Shown: in pieces, positions 9,472 through 19,300 of the stretch
Layout of the letters: every line of letters starts with the position of its first letter
Position numbering within the stretch: position 1 is the stretch's first letter
Origin: Strigamia acuminata
Lineage: Eukaryota > Arthropoda > Chilopoda > Geophilomorpha > Linotaeniidae
Assembly: GCA_949358305.1 (NCBI GenBank)
Contig: OX442314.1
Coordinates: 46,136,581 to 46,200,580 of the forward strand
Length of the DNA: 64,000 bases
Direction: 5' to 3'
The notes under the pieces: model-generated
What the model was told of the DNA's origin: nothing
The model's input: the letters and a program-made list of their open reading frames with translations, nothing else
Database searches by the model: none
Position numbers and translations under genes: made by a program

Positions 9472-11092
9472 CAACAAAAAATTCGGAAAACCTGCTACAA
9501 GCCCAACCAATATCAGAATTGACAATTGAAATGGTACAAGATTCGGATGGATTATCAGAGGTCCAGCCAATAAATGAAGCCATAACAGAAACGCTGTTAA
9601 TATCAGAAACATTATTAGAATCAAAGGAATTGCTGAAAAACTCTGAAAATTCGCAAAACATACAGACAACAACACTGCCTGAAAATTCTGGAAATTGTGG
9701 AAATTTACAAAATGACCAATCATTAGAAGGGGAAGTATCAGAGACTTCATTAATATTGAAAACATCAGTGGAACCCAAGAATTTGACTGAAAATATCCAA
9801 GAAACTCCACCAACAGCACAAGCGCCTAAAGGACCACGATTTATCAAGGATCCTAAAACTGGAGAATATGTGCAATCAGAATTAGCTGAAGAATCACGTA
9901 ATGTGATAGGAACTTTAGAAGGTGGAAAGGGGACAATAGTTTTTAACTTTGAAGACGGCGAAGTCGTAGGGATGAGATATCCGACACAGAAACCAGTGAC
10001 GGACCCCAAGCCAGAACCAGCCGAAACTTCATCAAAAATGAATATTCTGAAAGACAATGGACCCCTGAAAAACACAACTATTCCAGTAACACTCACGTCA
10101 CCAGAAGCAATTGGCACAATGCCAAAAAGAGGAGAAATGATTTGTGAAATGGAATGTGGACAAATAGTAGGAATAAAATTTCCGCCAGTAGAATTGGAAA
10201 ATTGTCCAAAAATGAAAGAAATTTATGAAACAAATAGAACTTATTTCACAGCAGAAGTGACGGAAGCCCTAAAAAATGTGGAAATCACACAAGAAAATGA
10301 AGCAACAATTTTTTGGGCAAAGGTAAGAGAGACCTATGAGGAAACCCCATCACTAGCAGCATGGATGACAGATACACCAACTGAGCCTGTGGAATGGGAT
10401 CCATTATTGAAAGAGTTAACAACATTGGAGCCGGAAGGACCGCGCATCAGAATTTTTAATATATTGTTGCCAGAAGAAGATGTTTTGGAAGGGATGACAA
10501 CAATAGACCTCCAAACAGAACAAGGATTCATCGCTGCCATGCTAGACTCAGGAGCCAACCGTAGTTGTGTTTCATGGCCATTAATTCAGGCGATGGGATT
10601 GGAAAAAGAAGTGTGGCCCGTCAAGGCCAATATGGCTGTAAATACAGCAGATAAAAAAGTGCAACCGATGGGAACAATAAGGATGATGATTCGTTGGACC
10701 CATGGAATGATGCAACAGTATTTCCTCGTGTTACCACACGACATGAAATTTATGTTGGTTGGCAATGATGCCATGAAACGAATGAAAATACAGCCCAATC
10801 CGCTCAACGGCAGGTGGAACTTTATTTCAACAATTGACGTGCCACAACCATATATGCCACAATTCATCATGGATAAATATGAGCAGAAGAAACTGGAAGA
10901 GTCGGAATCATTGCGAAAAACATTTCGAAAAGAGAGTAGTTTTTGCGCATTTGAAGCAAGACTGAAAGTTGGCAATGGCTTGCATGACATGATAGAAGAA
11001 GCCAAACTGCAATTAACAGAAGCTTTGCAATTGGAGCATGTATTGAGGAAATATGAGAAAATCTTGAGTAAAAACCCAGGCAAGACTCACGT
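9432..11092 (+). CDS. pol: Element A Pol, 5' part: linker and aspartic protease
   Basis: Pol frame entered by -1 frameshifting from gag. A roughly 300-residue acidic, Thr/Glu/Asn-rich linker is followed by a retropepsin-like protease with the active-site motif MLDSGANRSCVSW (about 10537-10575) and the distal LVGNDAMK block (about 10753-10776), then the start of the RT region (LRKYEKILSKNPGKTHV). The protease would cleave Gag and Gag-Pol. Reading stops being element A at 11092, where B begins. The codon split at 11091-11092 is completed at 24594, so the frame continues correctly in the second part. An apparent extension to 11120 is B LTR sequence. Confidence 0.9.
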
Positions 11093-12108
11093 TGTCGCGC
11101 TCAACTCTAACCGTCGCTAACTCGTGGGTTGATTACTTAATTCGACTAACTCACTACCGCTTTGCTCAAGCGGTTTACCCAAAGAAATGATTACACAGAT
11201 ATAAAAGGTAAAATATAATATAGATTTATTCTGCGGGGCAATGTACAGATATATCTTATATATATATATAAAGGGTAAGTAAAAGGTAAATCGGAATGGG
11301 TGATGGGAAATGGAAAGGTAAAGGTAAGATGAAAGCTGGCTGGAATCGGCGAGGTCGTCTGTTGTCTCGTGCGTGTCCAAGATGGCGTCCTCGTTGTGGC
11401 AACGTGATGTCGTCCTGGGCCGGCGTGGCAATATGGCGTCCTCGGCTCGTCTCTGGCTGGTCCTTCGGGCTCACGCTGGTCAGGCGCGAGTGAATGCTTA
11501 GTTAAAAGACTTACTTCGGGCTGTTGTCTAGGTTTTTGTGTGGTGTCCGGCGATCACACAGCGGCGGACTCTTCTGGTTCCCGGCGGTCACACAGCGGCG
11601 GGAACGCTCGTCGTGGTTTTACTGCAGTTTAGGCTTGTGCGACCGTTTGTCTGCACAACTCGCTAAACTGGAGTGGTTTTTACTATTTCTAGCTGGTGTG
11701 CTAAAATAGTGTGGTAATCTTATCTCGCAGGTTACTCTGCGGAGTTTGACACTGACCAAACGTACTCACGGTAAATTGTCCTTTGTCCTCGGTCAATCCC
11801 AGTATTTTTACTTGGGCCTGATCTTGTAGGACGACGGATTTTACGTGTGTTTCTCGTTTGATGGTTGTGTTGGTTCTGCCCGCTCAGTGCAAGGCACATT
11901 CCTTTGCACAAAGCGGGGTTGACAGGTGACCAGAATCACCCAATGGTGGGGTGGACGAACCATCCCCACTCCCTCAGGGCAGACGCCTGTCCATTGACTA
12001 GATGTCAATGCACTGAGGGAAGGGAGACGCGCTTGCGGCTCCCCTTACACCCGAAACGAGGTCACGAGAGAAACTCTTCGTTGACCCCGGTCCAGTCGGG
12101 TCACAACA
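11093..12108 (-). repeat. Element B 3' LTR
   Basis: 1,016 bp. In element orientation it starts TGTTGTGACCCGACTGG (from 12108) and ends GAGCGCGACA (at 11093). It matches 23574-24589 except for two substitutions that I could see, one near 11788 (tgtcctcgg versus tgtcttcgg) and one near 12084 (gacccc versus gatccc). It contains (TA)n near 11256-11270. Confidence 0.95.
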
Positions 12109-12119
12109 CTTCCCCCTCC
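12109..12119 (-). other. Element B polypurine tract
   Basis: Minus-strand GGAGGGGGAAG directly before the TGTTGTGA start of the 3' LTR. This is the expected plus-strand primer for reverse transcription. Confidence 0.85.
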
Positions 12120-12144
12120 GAGCTCAGACCGTGGGGCTGAGCGA

Positions 12145-14910
12145 TCACTTCTTTCCTGGGGGACCCGACACTGAGTCCGTCACCTGGGCGTAGCTCACTC
12201 CAGGGACAGGCGGTTGAGTGCCGGGTGGCGCGGGTAGATCGCCTACTAGCGCCGAGGACCGATCTCGGGGGTCCTCATGCTCCGTAATGAAGCATAATGC
12301 ATGGCCGTCAACTGGCTCATGCGGGGCACGCGTCCTCTCGTGCAACCAAACGCTCGGGATGTAGGCGGAGAAGCCGGTGTTCGTATGCCGGATGGCATTG
12401 GCTTCCGTTGGCGTCACTGGCGCACGGTGGGCTCTCAGCAACCTCTGGTGGAAGATGAGGTCTTTAGTCTTCCGGATCTGGTTGTGAAGCCAGATGAAGA
12501 CCGATTTGCCTTTGTCCCGCTGCGCGAGGATAAACCTCCTGGTCGCCGTCGTCATCGACAGATGGGGAAACTCGTCGATGATTCGCCCATAATAGTCTGG
12601 TGGAGGCGGTGCCGGCTTCGGCTTCTGGGTGGCCGCGGGAATCACGGCTTGCGTCGTTGTCGCCGCTCGGGCCGGTGAGGTCCCGGGCGGTGTCGGCTTC
12701 GTTTGCTCGACGGACCTGACGGGTGGCGTTCGGCACAGCAAGCGCTTTGGTTTACCCGCCACTTCGAACAGGGCGGGTCCTTGCGGGGATATCTCCGCAG
12801 GCATCGGTGGCGGAATCGGAACTCCGCTCGTCGGCGAGATCACCATGTCTACATCCTCTGCCGATTCTTCCGTCTGGATGGTCAAGGCGCGCAGTTGTTG
12901 GGTAGGCGCCGCTGTCCAGGTGGCGGAGGTGTAACGAAACGCCGTGCTTCGCAACTTGTACCCCTCAAATTCGGGGTTTACCACATCCCTGGTTAGCTCG
13001 TAGCGAGTCAACACAGGGTCGGGCAGAATGGAGCTCCACTCTGCGAGGAGTGCACGGGGAACCTGTACACCCTCTCTGTCCACGACAGACCATGCGGCCA
13101 TCGCCTGACGCCCTTCTCCGAAGAGTGCTGGGGTTAGCAGCTGCATCATGACCTTGGTCAATGATAGCTGTAGGCTGCGACGATTCACTGGATTCGATCG
13201 CTCTGAATCCGCAGTGAAGGCGCACGAGAGCTTACTCATCATCGCCGTTGCCCATTCGATGAAATATCGCTGGGCCTGATCCACACCTCGCAAGGCGGGC
13301 GCGGAGACTCTTGGGTCTTCCATCACGAAGCGAAACGCTGAGAGCTCGGAGATAGTCGGGTTGGCGGCTTCTCTCGCGAGTCGCGCTTCTTCGTCTCGCC
13401 TCTCGAAGAACAGGGCCGAGGAACCGGGTCGGGGTCGGCTCGGCCTGTAAATGTCGGTCAAATTGGCTCGACATTCCTGCATAATGCTCTGTCCAACGGG
13501 GAGAGGGACTGAGCGGTCGGTGGGTAAATCCGGCGGATCGCTCGAATTCAACAACGACGGTGGCGGCAGGTCCGGAGGCGGCTGCGTCTTGGTCGGCAGC
13601 GTCGGCGTCGGCAGCGGTGGTGGTGGCTGCGTCGGCGGTGGTGGCGTCTCCGTCGTCTGCACCCCAGTCATTGCGACTTGGGGCGCCGAGAGATGTTGTT
13701 CGGAGCTCGAAGGCTGCACGATGGCGGTTGGCATGCCATCGGGTCGTGGTCGCAAATTTATGTAGTCTGCGAGCCACCTTGCCACCTCGTGTGGGGTCAC
13801 CTTTCCGTCGGTGACAACACCCATCTTCCTGGCGTGTTTCATCGCGGGATCGAAACGTGTCAGTTTCGTCCGCTTCATCTGAGTCAGAATCTCGCGAAGG
13901 TCCCGCGTATCTGCCGCTGGGACGTGTCGCTCACCTGACTGGCTACCACTTCGTCGACCCGCTCTCTTGGAGATGTAGGCGGGTTCGGGGATGGGACGGC
14001 CCCGAGCTTCGCACCTCGCGAAGTATCGCTCCTTGCGATCTTTTTTCCGCTGCTCGCGATGAGTCAGCGGACGTCTAGAAGTGCTGGGACGAGAGACTCG
14101 CTCTTCATCACCAGACATCCAAACCTCCTTGCACTCCTTACCGTCTTTAATCTGACGGTTTACGAAAATTCGCGGTCGGGAATACTGCGAAGGGTCACGC
14201 ACCGTACTAGTGGATGGCCCAGCTTCGTTGCCTTCAGTCGTGTTTTGAGTGACACGCTGCTTCTTGGCTGTCACCGGGGAACGCGACTGGCTGTTCCCGG
14301 CGCCTTTGGAGCGCTTGCGCTTCCGCGGGTAGCTGCTTTTGGGCCCCAAAATCCCCAGGTGGTGGAGCTGCCACATCTCGGCTTGGGACGTTAAAATTCC
14401 CATCCGAGGTCTCCACTGGGGCGTACTCTCTCCCAATCGCAGCCTCTCAAACCACAGATGAATATCATCCGCGGTCATCCCCTCGTTTTGGAGGATGCGC
14501 TCGGCCACTGCCGCAGCGGTATCCACCAGCTGTTGTCTATACTGCTGATAGATGGCCTCACGGGCCTCTTCTGTCTCGGCTGCTCGCCACGCATGCAGCA
14601 CGTGTTCCTCCGCCGGAGTGCCAGTGTACTGACTTGACAATCCGGGGTGGAAAATTGGCGATTTCGGGTCCTCGTCACGAGCTAACTCTGTGGCGATGCC
14701 TTCGCGCATCCCCTCCGGGAACGTGTCCAGGAGCGTACAGTCTCGTACCCAACGTCGGGCGATGCATCGGGAATGTAGTATTCGCAGGCGCCAAGGGTCG
14801 GCGTCTTCGCCGAAACATCGTCGGTAAAATTCGGGCAGCGCGCCTCGAAATATCCCGCCACGAGCGATGCAAGCGGGGTCTAATGGTCCCCATGTTTTAC
14901 GTAATGCCAT
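12145..14910 (-). CDS. Element B ORF3, protein of unknown function (921 aa)
   Basis: A long ORF between pol and the 3' LTR, where env sits in retroviruses. I chose the ATG at 14910 because a strong 3' splice site ends on the base before it. An N-terminal domain (about 1-200) is rich in Arg and helices and contains SQAEMWQLHHLGILG. A Lys/Arg and Pro-rich disordered middle follows (PPPPTQPPPPLPTP). A helical domain with SLTKVMMQLLTPALFG comes next, then a C-terminal block with a WLHNQIRK and HQRLLRA core ending in SVWLH. ORF3 of A (28882) and C (39781) share the N-terminal SQ..M.QLH..G motif (A only), the helical domain and the HQRLLRA block. I see no signal peptide, membrane anchor or furin-like site, so an envelope role is unlikely. 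Accessory Gag-like, RNA-binding or host-interacting roles remain guesses. The stop is 26 bp before the polypurine tract. Confidence 0.8.
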   Translation of the reverse strand: MALRKTWGPLDPACIARGGIFRGALPEFYRRCFGEDADPWRLRILHSRCIARRWVRDCTLLDTFPEGMREGIATELARDEDPKSPIFHPGLSSQYTGTPAEEHVLHAWRAAETEEAREAIYQQYRQQLVDTAAAVAERILQNEGMTADDIHLWFERLRLGESTPQWRPRMGILTSQAEMWQLHHLGILGPKSSYPRKRKRSKGAGNSQSRSPVTAKKQRVTQNTTEGNEAGPSTSTVRDPSQYSRPRIFVNRQIKDGKECKEVWMSGDEERVSRPSTSRRPLTHREQRKKDRKERYFARCEARGRPIPEPAYISKRAGRRSGSQSGERHVPAADTRDLREILTQMKRTKLTRFDPAMKHARKMGVVTDGKVTPHEVARWLADYINLRPRPDGMPTAIVQPSSSEQHLSAPQVAMTGVQTTETPPPPTQPPPPLPTPTLPTKTQPPPDLPPPSLLNSSDPPDLPTDRSVPLPVGQSIMQECRANLTDIYRPSRPRPGSSALFFERRDEEARLAREAANPTISELSAFRFVMEDPRVSAPALRGVDQAQRYFIEWATAMMSKLSCAFTADSERSNPVNRRSLQLSLTKVMMQLLTPALFGEGRQAMAAWSVVDREGVQVPRALLAEWSSILPDPVLTRYELTRDVVNPEFEGYKLRSTAFRYTSATWTAAPTQQLRALTIQTEESAEDVDMVISPTSGVPIPPPMPAEISPQGPALFEVAGKPKRLLCRTPPVRSVEQTKPTPPGTSPARAATTTQAVIPAATQKPKPAPPPPDYYGRIIDEFPHLSMTTATRRFILAQRDKGKSVFIWLHNQIRKTKDLIFHQRLLRAHRAPVTPTEANAIRHTNTGFSAYIPSVWLHERTRAPHEPVDGHALCFITEHEDPRDRSSALVGDLPAPPGTQPPVPGVSYAQVTDSVSGPPGKK

Positions 14911-14945
14911 CTGGAAGGATGGAGAAATAAACAATTAATAAAAAG
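14911..14945 (-). promoter_or_regulatory. Splice acceptor at the ORF3 start, element B
   Basis: Minus strand: TTTATTTCTCCATCCTTCCAG runs directly into the ORF3 ATG. It is a pyrimidine-rich tract ending in CAG at 14911-14913. This suggests that ORF3 is translated from a spliced subgenomic RNA. The donor is not identified. Confidence 0.6.
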
Positions 14946-16323
14946 TTAATATTTAAATACGTAGATAAATGGTTGGTTTCGAGGGACGTTGCCGATACGT
15001 GCAGCCGTCCGTCGAGACCGATTCCTGTCTATCGGTGCAAACGTAGGACGAATTGTCCCTCGTCGGATAGAAAAAAAAGAAGTCATCACGTAAAAAATCT
15101 GTCTCATGTCCAAAACGCACAGCGAGACGGAATCGAGCCTTTAATCCGGATTTTTATCATCAGATTTTACTTCACATTAATTCTAACGTTAATTAGAACA
15201 TTACTAATAATTAAATTAATAATTATCCGTCATTCGTAAAGAGAATTCGTCGGGTGTAAATTATTACTAAAATTGCACAATAAATGTGCTTGTCGAAATT
15301 TTATTAAATAAATAAATCTAATAAAGAATTATTCCGAAGTCGGACTTTGTCTAATTTTTTAAAAAAGTTAAAGTCAAATTAAATTTATCCAACACACCGA
15401 AAAATTCATCGTACGAATGTTAAGTTGCATCAATTCGATGCGTCAAATTACTTGTGGAGAAAAATATTCTTTTACAGAATATTCTCCCCTTGTCATAAAA
15501 TTATTTATGGCTCGAGCCCATTGTCTCGCTCGTGACTCAAGTCATGAGGAATTTTCGAGACGCGAGGCGACGTGAAGTCTGCGCTCGCACCCCGAAAACA
15601 AATTAACAAGGAAAAAATACGATCGTGTGAGCGATCGCGGTTAATAATTAATTATACGCTATTGTGAGTGCAAAGCACTCATGTCAGGTATTAGTCAACA
15701 AAATTTCTTCTTCAGCAGCACGGAACTAGTTCTCATGTGCCGATGCCGACTTCTACCTGATCGGGATGGACTTGGTTTACATCGCGGTCCCAGTTTTCCT
15801 CGTCCTCGTGCTCTATGGCCAGCACGTCGTTCTCTTCCTCGTCCATGGCGAGGAGCGCGCACAAAAAGCTCAATCACGATTGAAAAAAGGATGATAAAAC
15901 TATCTCAAAAAACTCGATAAAAACGTTAAAAACGAGGATCACGCACGAATGCAGCGATCAGCTGTGAAAAGCGGAAGTTCGTGTGAACACGAGGTAATCG
16001 CGATGGATTCTGGGTAATATACTCCAGAACCCGGGTGTTTGAGACTAGTGCGCACCTACCCGTGCGCATGTTACGCTACGGGTCTCCTTTGTTTTCACTC
16101 CCGTGCGCGATTGCTGCTACGGGGTCTTTTGCACGCGGTATCCGACCCGTGCCGATAATTTTGCTACGGGTCCCGCGCTTCCACGCCATCTTGTGACGTG
16201 AATTCGACCGATATCCGCTTTGTTGGACTTAGCGGAATTTTCTTCGAGTCTCGCAACGTGATGGCTTGCACTATCGGTCGATTAGAATTTATTTTTAGTG
16301 CCGCCATCGACTCGTAATTTATT
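14946..16323. other. Element B pol-ORF3 intergenic region
   Basis: About 1.4 kb without a supported ORF. It is AT-rich at 15140-15500 and has a cluster of three hairpins at 16058-16172. The word CGCCATCTTGTGA at 16184-16196 recurs in the equivalent region of A at 28737-28749. The region would be intronic if ORF3 is spliced. Confidence 0.6.
16058..16172 (-). promoter_or_regulatory. Three tandem hairpins with a bulged A, element B
   Basis: In element-sense RNA each unit reads (A)CCCGT-A-GC, a loop of 9-10 nt, then GC-ACGGG(T): eight to nine base pairs with one unpaired A in the 5' arm. Units lie at 16144-16172, 16100-16124 and 16058-16083. Stems are conserved while loops differ (AAAATTATCG, AGCAATCGC, GTAACATGC). 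That pattern suggests selection on structure, for example a protein-binding or RNA-export element. The role is inferred. Confidence 0.6.
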
Positions 16324-19300
16324 TTACTTCTTTCCTACGACCTTTCCGCCTTTTATAAACGGATTATCTCTTTTTGGTCGCAGGTTACGGATCGAGGCAG
16401 GTACGATATTTTTTGTTGTTTTTTGTGTCTGTACCTCCTCATTATTGTTTTCTTTTTTATCCGTGTTTTTTGTGTTTGTTTCAGGAGTTTCTCCTGTTTC
16501 CCCCCCGACCAAAATTGGATCCGGAACGGATTCAACTATCTCGTTTACCGGAGGTGAAGGGGCGTCGAAATACTCCTCGTTGTCACTTGGCGGTGCTTGT
16601 TCCGACTCGCCAGCGAACGTATCGACGATTTGGCCGTCAGTTTTAGACTTGACTTGGCCCTTGGCCCACATTTCTTGCGGGAATTCCGGAATGTACGGAG
16701 TTAACTCTCGTACCTGGATCGACTTTTGCTCGGTGTTGTCCTCGAGCTTGCGTAATTTATACGCGTTACCGCCATGCTTGCCGATGATTACATACGGACC
16801 ATCTCTCTTGTCGGCCAAGCTGGCGGTGATCCCTCTCGCTGCATTTGAGAGGGTGTGTGCATCTTTCCACACCAAATCATTGATCTCGAAATTCACGAAT
16901 TTTCCACCGCTTTTATCTTGTAAAATGCGGTCGCGCATGTTAAAAATGTGCGCCATCATATGCTTGTATGTGTTCGAAATTGTTTGCTCCAATTTATACA
17001 CATACTCATGTGGTTTCTCTGGGTCCACCACATTTACCGACTCTGCCACTCGTGGGTCCCAAGGCACTCGTAGCTCTCGGGCGAAGTTGAGGTAGGCCGG
17101 AGAAAAATCTCTCGTCCTCGAGACTGTTGTTCGTATGCTGAACGCGATCTCCCTCAAGTATTCATCCCACCTATTGTGGATGTCAGTGAATATGCTTAGT
17201 GCATATTTAATGTCCCTGTTGAGTCGCTCAACGGGATTTGTTCTGGGATTGTAGGTCGAAGTATGTGACGCCACAATCCCGAATTTCTCACAAAACTTAC
17301 CCCAAATTTTCGAGATAAATTGGGGTCCGTTATCGGATATTATTTTACGTGGAAATCCGTAACGTAACGCCACGTCGTAGATACATTCAACGATTTTCTC
17401 TGCTGAAGGTCTAGCGACGGCGTACAACTCGGGCCAACGAGTTGCCACGTCCATTATAACGATAATGTACGCATTTTTATTTCCCGTAACGGGTTTTGGG
17501 CCCATCACATCGACACTTAAACAATCAAAAGGCGCGTAAGGCCCTAAGAAAATAGTTTCGAATGGTGATTTACTCCTCGGCTTGCACGCTTGACATCGCT
17601 GACATTGGTGGACAAAAAGAGCAATATCTTTTTTCATCCCTGTCCAGTGAAAAAGCTGTGTAGCTCGATAGAGTGTTCTGCTTACTCCCGCATGGCTCGC
17701 AAGCGGGTGCCCGTGTAACAACCACAGCACGCGACCGATTAAGGAAGCAGGTATTACTACCTTTACTGCGGTGTCCGATTCACTCAAGTCATCTTGGTGA
17801 TTTGGGTGATGTTTCACTAAAAGGCCGTCATCCAATAGGTAATCTATGGATTCGTGTGCATAACGACGCTTCTGCCTTCTGGTTAAGTTGGGCGGATATT
17901 TTCCTGTCAGTACGAATCTAGCTCTGTCCTGACATTTTTTGTCTAATTTTTGTTGCACAATTATTTCCTCCCTTGTTGGGGGATTGCTTTTCATTTGCTT
18001 GCTGACACGAGCGTGGAAGGCGCTTAGAAGCGGGTCATTTATTCTCCGCTCTAGCTTAAATTCCTTCTTTGCGTTTGGGTAATTGTCAGCAGCTGGTTGG
18101 TATAACCGCGTCCAGAATCCACAGAATTTTACATCTGCCGGAGACGCGGTAGGAATTTCATTCATCTTCCTTAAATCCCAACGGTGACAACTCGTAGGGC
18201 AATAAATGATGCGGGAGTCATCCTCGCCATCATCGTCAGCGTCGATTGGATCTGACACTGGTGCCCGTGACAGAGCGTCAGCCACGACGTTATATTTGCC
18301 GGGCTTGTATTGAATGGTCAAGTCGCATGCCATCAGTTCTAACTGCCATCTGGCTAGTCGACCGGCTGGCTCCTTTAATTTCATCAGCCATTGTAACGCT
18401 TGATGATCTGTGTGGACCACAAATTTGGTATATTCGAGATAATCTCTGAATTTCCTTATGGCCCACACAACTGCCAAACACTCCAACTCGGTGGCATTGT
18501 AATTCTTTTCAGCGCCTTGGAGTTTGCGACTTATAAACATGCACGGCAGGTCTTGTTCGACTCCGTCGCGCACGTGTGTTTGGAGCAACGCCGCTCCTAA
18601 CCCAACTCTGCTGGCGTCCGTGTGTAATATGAACGGCCGGTTTAAGTCGGGTAGAGGCATTACGCCGACTTCCGTCAGCATCCTCTTTATCGCATTAAAT
18701 GCGATGTTGCACTCATTTGACCATACAAATTCGTTTTCATTCTTCAGGAGGTCGGTAACTGGGGCTGCCACTTCGGCTAGACCCGGTAGCAACCTGCCGA
18801 AGAAATTTATCATTCCCATAAACCGTTGGACACCTTTAACGTCCTCGGGTGGTGGGAAACGATTAATCGCATCGATTTTTTCGGGGCCAATAGCTAAACC
18901 ATTGACTCCAATGCGATAACCCAGGAAGGCAAGCTCCTTTCGACAGAACTTGCTCTTGCCCGGGTGAACGTGTAACCCAGCTTTTGCCAGCCGGGTGAGC
19001 ACTTGGTCGATGTGCTCAATGTGCTCTTCGAATGTTTTGGAGGCAATAACTATGTCATCTAGGTATGCCCACACAAACTGATGCAGGATATCACCCAATA
19101 CGCTTTCGATTAGTCTCTGAAAGGTACTGGGAGCGTTCACTAAACCAAATGGCATGACGTTGAACATCAACCGTCCAATTGGCGAGTAAAATGCTGTTTT
19201 TAACTTATCCTCTGGCCTCATCTCAACTTGCCAGTATCCCTTCGACAGATCCATCGTCGTAACCCAAGAAAAGGGGCTAAGCTCTCTCAAAATGGATTCG

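Noticed and set aside
11865-12140. ORF in the B LTR, and its apparent fusion to element A pol from 24346
   Set aside because: The fusion is an accident of the insertion: the LTR frame happens to be open into pol at 24594.
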